From contig NZ_JNWV01000020.1 of NCBI RefSeq assembly GCF_000716535.1, positions 248,001 to 312,000 on the forward strand: a stretch of 64,000 nt of DNA. Reading direction: 5' to 3'. The notes under the pieces were generated by a model. That model did not search any database. It saw only the letters and a list, made by a program, of their open reading frames with translations, and had not been told where the DNA came from. Shown one piece after another: positions 54,613 to 63,711 of the stretch; the stretch's first letter is position 1, and the number at the start of each line of letters is the position of its first letter. Origin of the DNA: Streptomyces flaveolus (GTDB lineage: Bacteria; Actinomycetota; Actinomycetes; Streptomycetales; Streptomycetaceae). A program made the position numbers and the translations under genes.

Positions 54613-55185
54613 TCAACCGCCTTCGCCCACGCTGTTGTCGGGCGCTCCGTCGCCGTACGACGGCAGGTCCCCGCGCCGCACCGGTGCCGTCGCCGTGCGG
54701 GGCGGCGGCAGGAGCGCGGCGAGTTCCGCCGGTTCGGGGCGGTGGACGGCGTCCGCGGCGCTGCGGAGCACGTCGGCCGCGACCTTCTCGCCGCTGATCC
54801 GCACCACCTGGCCCTTCGCCGGTGCCAGGCAGGCGTAGCCCTCCGGGCAGTCGGCGGCGCTGCCCCGCTCGGCGTAGAGGTGGAGCACGGCGCCGTTCTT
54901 CGCCCAGTACGCGGCGGAGAAGCCGTCGTCCCCGTTCACGCCGATCGACTGCTGCGCGAGCGTGAATCCCGGTACGTCGGTGACGTAGACGAGTTCGGGC
55001 GCGATGCCCAACGCGCGCAGCCGGTCGTCCATGTCGGCGCGCTGAACGTCCGGGGACGCCGGCTCCCGGGCGTCACCGGACGCCGACGCCCGGGCATCGC
55101 CGGTGTCCGCCTTCTCGGTGCCGCATGCCGTGAGCAGCGCGGGGAGGAGCAGGAGCAGCGGCAGGGCGCGTGCGGTACGGATCAT
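54613..55185 (-). CDS. putative lipoprotein
   Basis: The 190-residue protein has a lipoprotein signal (MIRTARALPLLLLLPALLTA) with lipobox LTACG, Cys about 21, then an Ala/Asp-rich linker. The folded part has one Cys pair in DCPEGYACLAP (about residues 110-120) and ends in a Pro-rich tail. Location: outer face of the cell membrane. No family recognised. It is divergent from the VOC gene. Confidence 0.8.
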   Translation of the reverse strand: MIRTARALPLLLLLPALLTACGTEKADTGDARASASGDAREPASPDVQRADMDDRLRALGIAPELVYVTDVPGFTLAQQSIGVNGDDGFSAAYWAKNGAVLHLYAERGSAADCPEGYACLAPAKGQVVRISGEKVAADVLRSAADAVHRPEPAELAALLPPPRTATAPVRRGDLPSYGDGAPDNSVGEGG

Positions 55186-55246
55186 GCGCCCATGGTGCCG
55201 CACGGGCGTTCCCGGGGACGGTCCCGATCCCGTAACCTCCTGCGCG

Positions 55247-55879
55247 ATGAACGCGATTCCGCCACTGCTGGACCATCTCGTCCTGGCCACACCCGACTTG
55301 GGCGCGACGGTCGCCGAGTTCGCGCGGCGGACCGGAGTCGCTCCGGCGCCCGGCGGGGTGCACGTCGGACTGGGTACGCGCAACCACCTGGTGGGCCTTG
55401 GCGGCCGGAGCTACCTGGAGATCCTGGGGCCCGATCCGGAGCAGCCCGAGCCGGCCGGGCCGCGGCCGTTCGGCGTCGACCGGCTGGCCGAGCCGACGGT
55501 GCTGACCTGGGCGATCAGCCCGCCCGACCTGGACGCGGCGATCGCCGGGGCGCGGGCGCGGGGCCATGACCCGGGCCCGGTACGGCCGATGAGCCGCCGC
55601 ACCCCGGACGGCACCCTGCTGCGGTGGCGGCTGACCGACGCCGGCCCCGGGGAGGCGGGGGGCCTGGTGCCGTTCCTCATCGACTGGGGCGACTCCCCGC
55701 ACCCGGCCGACTCGGGACTGCCGGTCACCCCGCTGCTGGCGGTGTCGGCCTCGGCGCCCGACCCGGCCCGGGTGCGCGGTCCGCTGTCGGCCCTGGGCAC
55801 CTCGCTGACGCTCACCACGGGTCCGTTCGCGCTCTCCTTCACCGTGGACACCCGGAACGGACCGGTCACCTTCGGCTGA
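55247..55879 (+). CDS. VOC-superfamily protein (glyoxalase-like)
   Basis: The 210-residue protein has a glyoxalase_3-type VOC fold: LLDHLVLATPDLGATVAEFA, GVHVGLGTRNHLVGLGGRSY and LEILGPDPEQP, with His and Glu metal-ligand candidates. Function is unknown. No Shine-Dalgarno precedes ATG 55247, and TAACCT lies about 9 nt upstream, so the mRNA is probably leaderless. The truncated LysR gene follows immediately after the stop, with no gap. Confidence 0.8.
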   Translation: MNAIPPLLDHLVLATPDLGATVAEFARRTGVAPAPGGVHVGLGTRNHLVGLGGRSYLEILGPDPEQPEPAGPRPFGVDRLAEPTVLTWAISPPDLDAAIAGARARGHDPGPVRPMSRRTPDGTLLRWRLTDAGPGEAGGLVPFLIDWGDSPHPADSGLPVTPLLAVSASAPDPARVRGPLSALGTSLTLTTGPFALSFTVDTRNGPVTFG

Positions 55880-55881
55880 CT

Positions 55882-56739
55882 CCGGGTCGCCGCCGCGTCG
55901 CCCTCACCTCGCTCGGCCGGCAGTTGCGCGCCGACCTGGAACCGCACCACCGTGCGATCGAAGCCGCCCTGGAGCGGGCCGCCGCCGCCGCGCGTGGTGT
56001 CGACACCGTGCTGCATGTCGGCTTCTCCAACCCGCTGACCGGCGAGATCGTGATGAAGGCGACCGAGGCACTGCGCGTCAGCCACCCCGGGCTCGCCGTG
56101 GAGATCTGTGAGGTGCCGCTCGCCGATCCGTACGGCCAGTTGCGCAAGGGCGAGTTCGACCTGCAGCTCGTCGAACTGCCCGTGCGTGAGGTGGATCTGG
56201 GCGAGGGCCCGACGCTCCTCGCGGAGGAACGCGTCCTCGCGATCGGCTCGGCGCATCCGTTCGCCGCCCGGGACTCGCTGTCCTTGGAAGACCTGACCGA
56301 CGTACCGCTGCTCACGATCGTCGGCGACCTTCCCGACTACTGGCTCGAACACCACGTCCCGGCCCACGCACCGAGCGGCCGGCCGATCGCCCGCGGCCCC
56401 GGCATGACCAACATGCAGGAGGCGTTGATGCTGGTCGCCGCCGGCAAGGGCGCGTTGCTCGCACCCGCGCACACGGCTCTGTACCACGCCCGCCCCGGTG
56501 TCGCCTACGTTCCCCTCGCGGACGCGGAGCCGACCGGCTACGGCCTGGTGTGGCGGGCCGGACACGCCACCGGCGCGGTGCAGGCCTTCGCCGGAGCCGC
56601 CCGCGAGGCCGCGAGGGCCTTGGCGCAGCAAACTCCCGGGGCCGCGGTACCCGGGGCCGCACGCGCGACGCGCGCTCACCCGAACCCGACGGCGCCCTCA
56701 CCGCCCGCCATATTTGAACACGTTCAATTGCGCGCCTAG
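55882..56739 (+). pseudogene. LysR-family regulator lacking its DNA-binding domain
   Basis: From base 55882 the frame reads RRRVALTSLGRQLRADLEPH, the stretch that follows the helix-turn-helix in LysR proteins, and continues through a full effector-binding domain (VLHVGFSNPLTGEIVMKATE; GEFDLQLVELPV; VPLLTIVGDLPDYWLEH; AGKGALLAPAHTALYH). The first about 60 residues, including the HTH, are missing, and the VOC stop codon lies at the break point. No good start or ribosome site precedes it. A deletion that removed the 5' end of lysR and the adjoining DNA is the simplest explanation. Confidence 0.75.
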
Positions 56740-56742
56740 TAT
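56714..56742 (+). promoter_or_regulatory. promoter/operator of the DUF817 gene
   Basis: TTGAAC (56714-56719) and TAGTAT (56737-56742) are 17 bp apart, a good promoter 33 bp upstream of the start. The -35 is the left arm of TTGAACACGTTCAA (56714-56727), a dyad typical of TetR or MarR operators. Confidence 0.65.
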
Positions 56743-56774
56743 CGGGGCCCTCGCTGTCGCGCGAAGGAGGGGGC

Positions 56775-57638
56775 ATGCGCAACGAGGAGAGGTCCGCCGC
56801 GCGCGGGATCCGGCACGGGCTCGGTCAACTGGTGCGGTTCGGGGTGGTCCAGGCCCGCGCCTGCGCCTTCGCCGTGGCGCTGCTGACCGGAATCGGCGCC
56901 TCCCGGCTGCTGCCCCCGCTGCCCGTGGCGCGCTACGACCTGGTCCTCGTCTACGGCGTGCTGCTCACCCTCGTCGCCCGCCAGTTGGGCTGGGAGACCC
57001 GGCGGGACACCGCCGTGATCGCCGTCTGCCATGTGCTGGGGCTGCTGTTCGAACTGGTCAAGGTGCGCCTGGGGTCGTGGAGTTACCCCGAGGACGCCCT
57101 CACCAAGGTCGCCGGAGTACCGCTGTACGGCGGCTTCATGTACGCGGCGGTCGCCAGTTACGTGTGCCGGGCCCGGCGGCTGATGCGGTTGCGGTACACC
57201 CGATACCGCGCCGCCGCCACGACCCTGGTGGCCGCCGCCGTCTACCTCAACTTCTTCACCCACCACTGGATACCGGACCTGCGCTGGCCGCTCGCGGTGG
57301 CGATGACCGCCGCGACCGCCGGGACCTGGGTGGGTTTCAGCGTGGGCGCCCACCGCTACCGCATGCCGCTCGCCGTCGGCTTCGTGCTGATCGGCTTCTT
57401 CCTGTGGGTCGCCGAGAACGCCGCCACCTATGCGGGCGCCTGGAGCTACCCGCAACAGCTCGGCGGCTGGCAGCCGGTGCCCCTGACCAAGTTCGGCGCC
57501 TGGTCCCTGCTGATCAGCGTGACGTTCGTACTCGTCGAACACCTCGGCACGGCCGGCCGGGGCCGCCGCGCGGGCCGCCCGGGGCCGAGCCCGCGGCCGT
57601 GCCCGCCGCCGGTGTCCGATTCCTTCAAGACCGGCTGA
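56775..57638 (+). CDS. DUF817 integral membrane protein
   Basis: The 287-residue protein has about seven or eight transmembrane helices (ARACAFAVALLTGIGASRLL; LVLVYGVLLTLVARQLGWET; IAVCHVLGLLFELVKVRLGS; MPLAVGFVLIGFFLWVAENA; SLLISVTFVLVEHL). The motifs FELVKVRLGSWSYPE, LNFFTHHWIPDLRW and WSYPQQLGGWQPVPL are conserved in DUF817 proteins, whose function is unknown. AAGGAGG precedes the ATG. Its promoter has a TetR-type dyad, so it may belong to a stress-controlled single-gene unit. Confidence 0.85.
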   Translation: MRNEERSAARGIRHGLGQLVRFGVVQARACAFAVALLTGIGASRLLPPLPVARYDLVLVYGVLLTLVARQLGWETRRDTAVIAVCHVLGLLFELVKVRLGSWSYPEDALTKVAGVPLYGGFMYAAVASYVCRARRLMRLRYTRYRAAATTLVAAAVYLNFFTHHWIPDLRWPLAVAMTAATAGTWVGFSVGAHRYRMPLAVGFVLIGFFLWVAENAATYAGAWSYPQQLGGWQPVPLTKFGAWSLLISVTFVLVEHLGTAGRGRRAGRPGPSPRPCPPPVSDSFKTG

Positions 57639-57662
57639 CCGGCCGCCGCCTACGGTGGCCGC

Positions 57663-58067
57663 ATGACCGTACGATTCGCCGTGATCGGCCTGGTCGCCTC
57701 CGACCTGGCCGCCTCGCTCGCCTTCTACCGCCGCCTCGGGCTGGTCTTCCCCGACGGGGCCGAGGACCAGCCCCATGTCGAGGCCGAACTGCCCGGCGGG
57801 CTGGTGCTCGCCCTGGACACCGAGGAGACCATCCGCTCGTTCCACCCCGGCTGGCGGCCACCGGCCGGCGGAGGGCGGGTCGCGCTCGCCTTCCGCTGCG
57901 ACTCCCCCGCCGAGGTCGACGCCCGCTACGAGGAGCTGGTGGCCGCCGGTCACCACGGGGAACTCAAGCCGTGGGACGCCTTCTGGGGACAGCGGTACGC
58001 CACCGTGCACGACCCCGACGGCAACGCGGTCGAGCTGTTCGCCCCGCTACCCGCGCCCGGCGAGTAG
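57663..58067 (+). CDS. VOC-family protein
   Basis: The 134-residue protein has a single VOC module pair: FAVIGLVASDLAASLAFYRR at the start, HVEAELPGGLVLALDTEETI, and WGQRYATVHDPDGNAVELFA with the terminal Glu metal-ligand candidate. Small stand-alone VOC proteins include bleomycin-resistance-like and glyoxalase-like members; no substrate can be assigned. Its 3' end overlaps the convergent AraC gene by 21 bp. Confidence 0.85.
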   Translation: MTVRFAVIGLVASDLAASLAFYRRLGLVFPDGAEDQPHVEAELPGGLVLALDTEETIRSFHPGWRPPAGGGRVALAFRCDSPAEVDARYEELVAAGHHGELKPWDAFWGQRYATVHDPDGNAVELFAPLPAPGE

Positions 58068-58748
58068 TTCCCCGAGCGGCATCCCCGCCAGCTCCCGCAC
58101 CTCCCGCGCCAGATGGGGCTGGTCCGCGTAGCCCGCGCGGACCGCCGTCTCCGCGTACGGCGTCCCGGAGCGGGCCAGGGCCAGCGCCCGCTGGAGACGC
58201 AGGATGCGGGCCAGGGTCTTCGGGCCGTAACCGAACGCGGTCAGGCAGTGGCGGTGCAACCGGCGTTCGCCGAGGCCCAGTTCGGCGGCCGTCGCGGCCA
58301 CTGTGCGGCCCGCGTCCAGGCACTCCACCACCCGGCGCAGCAGCGGGTCCGGCCCTCCCGTCTCCGTCGCCAGGTCGAGGGCGATGTCCTCCAGTGCGCC
58401 TGCCGGGTCCGGGGCCGCCGCGACCCGGTCGCACAGCCGGCGGGCTCTGGCGGCGGGCCAGAGGTCCGCCAACTCGACGCGGAGATCGCGCAGTTCATGC
58501 GCCGGGACGCCGAGCAGCGCGGGCGCGGCGCCGGGGAAGAAGCGGATGCCCGCCCAGGTACGCGCCGGGCCCTCGGGGAGATAGGGGCGCGTGTCGGGAC
58601 CGGCTACCAGCAGCCGCCCCTCGGTCCACAGCAGATCCATGCACCCGTCGGGCAGCACGGGCCGGGCACCGGCACCGGCACCGGCACCGGCCGGGGAGTT
58701 CGTCCACACGACCGCACCGGCCAACCGGGACACCCGCTCCACGTACAC
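58047..58748 (-). CDS. AraC-family transcriptional regulator
   Basis: The 233-residue protein has an N-terminal DUF6597-like sensor (VLPDGCMDLLWTEGRLLVAG, TWAGIRFFPGAAPALLGVPA) and a C-terminal AraC HTH (TVAATAAELGLGERRLHRHC, FGYGPKTLARILRLQRALAL, RAGYADQPHLAREVRELAG). GTG 58748 fits the family N-terminus; upstream codons read into the tandem repeat region. A GCACCG/GGCACC-type trinucleotide run encodes AGAGAGA near residue 15. The adjacent convergent VOC gene is a possible target. Confidence 0.85.
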   Translation of the reverse strand: MYVERVSRLAGAVVWTNSPAGAGAGAGARPVLPDGCMDLLWTEGRLLVAGPDTRPYLPEGPARTWAGIRFFPGAAPALLGVPAHELRDLRVELADLWPAARARRLCDRVAAAPDPAGALEDIALDLATETGGPDPLLRRVVECLDAGRTVAATAAELGLGERRLHRHCLTAFGYGPKTLARILRLQRALALARSGTPYAETAVRAGYADQPHLAREVRELAGMPLGELLAGRG

Positions 58749-58887
58749 GTCAGCCAGCGTACGCCGCCCACGGTGCCCGTGCGGGGCCTCCGCGGTGGGG
58801 TCGGCATGGTGGGCCGGCGTGATCACCCCCGCCACCGCACGGCCTGAGTGACGAGCCGGGAGGGGCGAGCACACCGAGCGGCTCGCC

Positions 58888-59493
58888 GCCGAATGCCGGC
58901 CCGGGAAGGTGAGGGCCGCCGGGGTGGCCTGCCGAGGGCGAGGGGGCACGGGTGGAGCCGTCGTCGAATGACGGGCCGAGGAGGCCAGGGCACAGGAGGC
59001 GGGCCGCCGCAGGGGGGCCTGTCGAGGGCGACGAGGCACGGGTGGAACCGCCGCCGAATGACGGACCGGAAGGTGAGGGCGCCGCCGAGCGGGATCGCCA
59101 CCGGGTGGCAAACCAAGAAGGCGACCGCACGCGCGCAGACCGGCGCCGAGTGACGGGCCGAGGAGGCCAGGGCACAGGAGGCGGGCCGCCGCAGGGGGCC
59201 TGTCGAGGGCGGCGAGGGCACGGGTGGAGCCGTCGCCGAATGACGGACCGGAAGGTGAGGGCGCCGCCGAGCGGGATCGCCACCGGGTGGCAAACCAGGA
59301 AGGCGACCGCACGCGCACGTGGCCGGTGCCGAGTGACGGGCCGAGGGGCCGGGTCGCCTCCGGGGTGGCAAACCGGAAGACGAGCTCACGCGCGCATGGC
59401 CGGCGCCGAGTGACGGGCCGAGGAGGCCAGGGCACACGGACCGGGCCGCCGCAGGGGGCCTGTCGAGGGCGACGAGGCACGGGTGGAACCGCC
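58888..59493. repeat. seven-unit tandem repeat array
   Basis: Seven units start at 58888, 58963, 59053, 59145, 59235, 59328 and 59405, each beginning GCCGARTGACGGRCCG or a close variant. Two main types alternate: A units (58963, 59145, 59405; about 90 bp, with GAGGAGGCCAGGGCACA and CAGGGGGCCTGTCGAGGGC) and B units (59053, 59235; about 92 bp, with GGAAGGTGAGGGCGCCGCC and GGGTGGCAAACCA). The units at 58888 and 59328 are shorter hybrids. Copies are about 90% identical within a type. The whole stretch 58749-59511 holds no gene I can support; open frames through it are by-products of composition. Confidence 0.85.
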
Positions 59494-59511
59494 GCCCGGG
59501 CGGTTCGGCCG

Positions 59512-60534
59512 TCAGCTTGGATGCGCGGACGCCGGGGAGGGTCCGCCTCCGTGTGCCGTCGTCGGTGCCGGGGTCCCGAACAGGGGCAGGGCGTGGCGGG
59601 TGCGGAAGCGGCGGGCGTAGACGGCGGTGGCCCCGGCGGTCAGGCCCAGCAGGAACAGCGAGAGGGCGCGGTCCAGCAGCGGCACCGTGTCGGTCGGCAG
59701 AGTCGCGGCGGCGACCGAGCTGACGGCGCCGTCGAGGAGCTGCTCGGTCCCCCACAGCGAAGTGAGGACACGCAGCGCTCGGCGGAAGGGGGCGCTGTCC
59801 TGCCAGATCCCGTCCCGTGCGCGGGCCGCGCCTCCCCTGTGCAGTCGCTGTCCCATCTGGAAGGCCAGGGGTCTGCGGGTGAACGCGGTGCCGAGCGCCC
59901 AGGCGCCGACCGCGAGGGACAGCGCCGCGTTCTTGAACAGCAGGACGCGGGGGCCGCCGCCGATCAAGGACACCAGCGCGGCGGCGGCCAGCAGGACCGT
60001 GAAGAACAGGTCCACGCCGTCGATCCGGCGGTGCCGGGCCGCGCCGGCCAGCAGACGCAGGGCCGGTGGCGCACCGCCCAGCAGGAGGGCCGAGGTCTGG
60101 CCGGCGCCGAGTGCCCGGGCCGCGTAGTAGACGAGGAGCGGGAGGAGGATGTCCACGGCGAGGGAGAGCAGGGGACCGCGAGCGGTTCCGGGTGACCTCG
60201 GAGGGCCGGCCGACTCGGCGGACGCGGACCCGTGCATCCTGTGTGCCTGGTCCGCCCCACCGATGCCGCCGCTCCCGGCCGCCGCGGCCACCCCGGTCGT
60301 GCCGCTCCTTCCGGACCTCCCGGCCGCCCTTCCGGCGTCGCTCCTCCCGACCCCGGCGTCCGCGCCCGCCTCGCCCGCCCTCCTCGTCGTACCACTGCGT
60401 CCCGTGTGCCCCGCCAGATCCGCCACGTCCGCTGCCTCCTCGCCCGGTGCCGAAAGCCGTGCCGGGCGGCGTGGCGAACGACTGCGTTGCCCGGCTGTCC
60501 GCTGGGGCCGGACGCCTCCGGCCTGCGCATTCAC
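59512..60534 (-). CDS. VC0807-family membrane protein with disordered N-terminus
   Basis: The C-terminal 200 residues match VC0807-type integral membrane proteins: LAVDILLPLLVYYAARALGA, ALLLGGAPPALRLLAGAARH, DLFFTVLLAAAALVSLIGGG and AFTRRPLAFQMGQRL. About five helices are seen. The N-terminal 140 residues are Arg/Gly/Ser/Ala-rich and poorly conserved. GTG 60534 is chosen because a TAGCGT -10 ends 7 nt upstream, fitting a leaderless start; starts further in (60237) are also possible. Function of the family is unknown. The tandem repeat array begins 18 bp beyond its stop. Confidence 0.68.
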   Translation of the reverse strand: MNAQAGGVRPQRTAGQRSRSPRRPARLSAPGEEAADVADLAGHTGRSGTTRRAGEAGADAGVGRSDAGRAAGRSGRSGTTGVAAAAGSGGIGGADQAHRMHGSASAESAGPPRSPGTARGPLLSLAVDILLPLLVYYAARALGAGQTSALLLGGAPPALRLLAGAARHRRIDGVDLFFTVLLAAAALVSLIGGGPRVLLFKNAALSLAVGAWALGTAFTRRPLAFQMGQRLHRGGAARARDGIWQDSAPFRRALRVLTSLWGTEQLLDGAVSSVAAATLPTDTVPLLDRALSLFLLGLTAGATAVYARRFRTRHALPLFGTPAPTTAHGGGPSPASAHPS

Positions 60535-60751
60535 GACATTCACGCTAGGCGCGGACCGGTGCCCGCGGATCGGCGCAGGGGTGGAGTGCCGGGTGGACAT
60601 TCCGGGGACAAGCGAAGCCGCCTTCTCCACCGCAGGGTCCACACCCGCGGGTGGAGACGGTCACGACGGGACGGGGAGACACGACGGGGCGGGGAGAGCC
60701 GCTCCCGGCGTCAGTCGATCGCAGCGCTCAGCCGACCGGTCGGCCGGACGG

Positions 60752-61942
60752 TCACTGCACCGGATGCGCCGTGTCCCCGTCCCCGCCCTCGCCCCGGCCA
60801 CCCCCGGCACGCCCACTCCCCTTGTGCGCGTGGTGCGGGTTCTTCGCGTGGGTGCGGAGGCGGGCCGTCACGTCCTCCGGGGGCAGGAAGCGGGACCAGC
60901 GTTCGGGGAACTCGGAGGGCATGTCGGGGTCGTCGGGGTCGGTCTCGCGGACCGCCGCGGCGCGGGCGACGTACTCGGCGACCTGCGCGTGCCGCATCCG
61001 TTCGTTGGCCTCGCGCGCTGCGGCCGTGGCCGCGGCCGGCCAGACCCGGTCGATGGCCGCGTTCACGGCAGCGCCGACGAGCACGGCGAACGCGGACACA
61101 CCGATCCACAGCAGGACGGCGACGGCGGCGGCGAGGGAGCCGTAGATGGTGGCGCCCTCGATGGTGTTCGTGAGGTAGATGCGCAGCAGGAAGCTGCCGA
61201 GGACCCACATGGCGAGGGCGACCAGCGCGCCGGGCACGTCCTCGATCCACGGCGAGCGGACCGGCACCGAGACGTGGTAGAGGGTCGTCAGGAAGACGAT
61301 GGACAGGACGATCACGACCGGCCAGTACAGGACCTGGACGACCGTCTCCGACCAGGGCAGGATCCGCACCACCGCGTCCGGCCCGGCCACCATCAGCGGC
61401 AGTGCCACCGAGCCGATCAGCAGCGCCACGATGAACAGCAGGAACGCCATGATCCGGGTCCTGACGATGCCCCGGACGCCGTCGAGGCCGTACATGACGG
61501 TGATGGTGTCGATGAAGACGTTCACCGCGCGCGAGCCCGACCACAGGGCGAACAGGAAGCCGATGGAGATGACGTCGGGCCTGCCGCCCTTCATCACGTC
61601 GTGCAGGATCGGCTCGGCGATCTCCTTGACGCCCTTGTCGGACAGCACCGTGCGGGAGGCCTCCAGGAGGTTGGTCTCCAGGCTGTGGATGGTGTCGGCG
61701 CCGGTCCAGTCGTCGACGTAGCCGAGCAGCCCGATCAGGCTCAGCAGCAGCGGCGGCACGGACAGCAGCGTGAAGAACGCCGCCTCGGCCGCCAGGCCCA
61801 GGATGCGGTACTCCATGCAGGAGTTGACGGTGTCCTTGAGCAACAGCCAGGCGGTCCTGCGCTTGGAGACGTTCCGGTAGAGGGCTCTGGCCCGGTGGAG
61901 CCGGCCGGCGGGCCGCTCGGGGGGTTCACTTGCTGGCTGCAC
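60752..61942 (-). CDS. YihY/virulence factor BrkB-family membrane protein
   Basis: The 396-residue protein has about six transmembrane helices with the family hallmarks: LAAEAAFFTLLSVPPLLLSL, ISIGFLFALWSGSRAVNVFI, GIVRTRIMAFLLFIVALLIG and YGSLAAAVAVLLWIGVSAFA. The C-terminal 90 residues are polar, with a Gly/His-rich tail. YihY proteins are inner-membrane proteins of unclear function (once misnamed RNase BN). GTG 61942 lies a base or two after TTAGGA, so the precise start is uncertain. Confidence 0.85.
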   Translation of the reverse strand: MQPASEPPERPAGRLHRARALYRNVSKRRTAWLLLKDTVNSCMEYRILGLAAEAAFFTLLSVPPLLLSLIGLLGYVDDWTGADTIHSLETNLLEASRTVLSDKGVKEIAEPILHDVMKGGRPDVISIGFLFALWSGSRAVNVFIDTITVMYGLDGVRGIVRTRIMAFLLFIVALLIGSVALPLMVAGPDAVVRILPWSETVVQVLYWPVVIVLSIVFLTTLYHVSVPVRSPWIEDVPGALVALAMWVLGSFLLRIYLTNTIEGATIYGSLAAAVAVLLWIGVSAFAVLVGAAVNAAIDRVWPAAATAAAREANERMRHAQVAEYVARAAAVRETDPDDPDMPSEFPERWSRFLPPEDVTARLRTHAKNPHHAHKGSGRAGGGRGEGGDGDTAHPVQ

Positions 61943-62060
61943 GTCCTAACGGTATCCGCCGCACCGGGCAGCCCTCACCTTCCGGGGGCGATCACCGAGG
62001 GGGATACGTCGATTTCCGGCACTGTGCCACTCTGGAGGCCATCACCGCCGCCGTCCCGGG

Positions 62061-62066
62061 TAGGTT
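62061..62066 (+). promoter_or_regulatory. -10 element for a leaderless acyl-CoA dehydrogenase transcript
   Basis: TAGGTT ends 7 nt before the ATG at 62074, and no Shine-Dalgarno is present, so transcription probably starts at or next to the A of the start codon. No clear -35 was found. Confidence 0.5.
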
Positions 62067-62073
62067 CGCAATC

Positions 62074-63711
62074 ATGGCAGGCACCTCCACCCACACCGTG
62101 ACGAACCAGCCGCCGCCGCTGGCCGGCTACGACGTCTTCACCGCCGACCGGGCCCTCGCCGAGGCCGTCGACCGGTACACCGGCGCCGATGTCCTGGAGG
62201 AGGTGCGCGCCGAACTGTCCGCCCTCGGCCGGGCCGCCGGTTCGGTGCAGCTCCAGGAGTGGGCGGTGCAGGCGAACGAGCAGCCGCCCCGGCTGCGCAG
62301 CCACGACCGGTACGGCCACCGGATCGACGAGGTCGAGTTCCACCCGGCCTGGCACCGGCTGCTCGGCAAGGCCGTCTCGGCCGGTCTGACCGGCGCCTGG
62401 ACGCGCCCGTCGGGACATGTGCGCCGGGCGGCCGGGTTCCTGGTCTGGACGCAGGTCGAGGCGGGCACCTGCTGCCCGCTGTCGATGACGCACGCGGCCG
62501 TGCCCGCGCTGCGCGCCGACGCGGAGCTGGCCGCCGAGTGGGAGCCCCGGCTGGCGTCCACGCTCTACGACCGGGAGCTGCGGCCCGCCGGGCAGAAGCC
62601 CGGTGCCCTGTTCGGAATGGGCATGACCGAGAAGCAGGGCGGCAGCGACGTCCGCGCGAACACCACCGCGGCGCGGCCCCTCGCGGAGGACGGCACGTAC
62701 CTGCTGACCGGGCACAAGTGGTTCTGCTCGGCACCGATGTCGGACGCGTTCCTGGTGCTCGCGCAGGCCCCGGGCGGGCTCACCTGCTTCCTGGTCCCGC
62801 GGCTGCTGCCCGACGGCGGCCGCAACGTCTTCCTGATCCAGCGGCTGAAGGACAAACTGGGCAACCGCTCGAACGCCTCCGCGGAGGTCGAGTTCGACGG
62901 CACCTGGGCGCGCCGGGTCGGCGAGGAGGGGAGCGGGGTGCGCACGATCATCGGGATGGTCACCGCGACCCGGCTGGACTGCGCGCTCGGCTCGGCGGGT
63001 CTGATGCGGCAGGCGGTGGCGCAGGCCGTGCACCACTGCGCGCACCGGGACGCGTTCGGCGGGAAGCTGATCGACAAGCCGTTGATGCGCAACGTCCTCG
63101 CCGATCTCGCGCTGGAGTCGGAGGCGGCGACCGCGCTCGCGCTGCGGCTGGCCGCGGCCTGTGACGACGGCGGCGAGCAGGAGCGCGCCTTCCTGCGGCT
63201 CGCGGTGCCGGCCGCCAAGTACTGGATCACCAAGCGCTGCGCCCCGGTGGCCGTGGAGGCCGCCGAGTGCCTGGGCGGCAACGGGTACGTCGAGGAGTCC
63301 GGTCTGCCCCGCCTGGTGCGGGAGTCGCCGCTGAACTCCGTGTGGGAGGGTGCCGGGAACGTGCAGGCGCTGGACGTGCTGCGGGCCCTGCAGCGGGAGC
63401 CGGGAGCGCTGGACGCCTGCCTCACCGAGATCGGCCGGGTGCACGGCGCGGACCACCGGCTGGACCGCGCGGTGAAGGACCTGTTCACCGAACTCGCCGA
63501 CCTGGACGGCGTCGAGGGGCGCGCCCGGCGCCTGGTGGAACGGCTCGCGCTGGTCCTCCAGGGCTCTCTCCTGGTGCGATACGCCCCACCGGAGGTGGCC
63601 GACGCCTTCTGCGCCTCCCGCCTGGGCGGCGACCACGGGGCTTCCTTCGGCACGTTGCCGGCGGGCTTGGACCTGGAGTCGGTGGTGGACCGCGCACGCC
63701 CGACGCAGTGA
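62074..63711 (+). CDS. AidB-like acyl-CoA dehydrogenase
   Basis: The 545-residue flavoprotein resembles the AidB branch of acyl-CoA dehydrogenases: an N-terminal extension of about 60 residues, GALFGMGMTEKQGGSDVRAN, YLLTGHKWFCSAPMSDAFLV, RLKDKLGNRSNASAEVEFDG and ECLGGNGYVEESGLPRLVRE with SPLNSVWEGAGNVQALDVLR. AidB is part of the alkylation response in E. coli and binds DNA through its C-terminal part. The local ogt/alkA genes are more than 40 kb away, so co-regulation is not shown. Probably leaderless. Confidence 0.88.
   Translation: MAGTSTHTVTNQPPPLAGYDVFTADRALAEAVDRYTGADVLEEVRAELSALGRAAGSVQLQEWAVQANEQPPRLRSHDRYGHRIDEVEFHPAWHRLLGKAVSAGLTGAWTRPSGHVRRAAGFLVWTQVEAGTCCPLSMTHAAVPALRADAELAAEWEPRLASTLYDRELRPAGQKPGALFGMGMTEKQGGSDVRANTTAARPLAEDGTYLLTGHKWFCSAPMSDAFLVLAQAPGGLTCFLVPRLLPDGGRNVFLIQRLKDKLGNRSNASAEVEFDGTWARRVGEEGSGVRTIIGMVTATRLDCALGSAGLMRQAVAQAVHHCAHRDAFGGKLIDKPLMRNVLADLALESEAATALALRLAAACDDGGEQERAFLRLAVPAAKYWITKRCAPVAVEAAECLGGNGYVEESGLPRLVRESPLNSVWEGAGNVQALDVLRALQREPGALDACLTEIGRVHGADHRLDRAVKDLFTELADLDGVEGRARRLVERLALVLQGSLLVRYAPPEVADAFCASRLGGDHGASFGTLPAGLDLESVVDRARPTQ

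Noticed and set aside
58888..59493. CRISPR array
   Set aside because: Repeats are contiguous 75-93 bp units without constant short repeats and unique spacers, and no cas gene is near.
62074..63711. Single alkylation-response regulon linking AidB-like protein with ogt and alkA
   Set aside because: The genes are over 40 kb apart, on different promoters, and no shared operator was seen.
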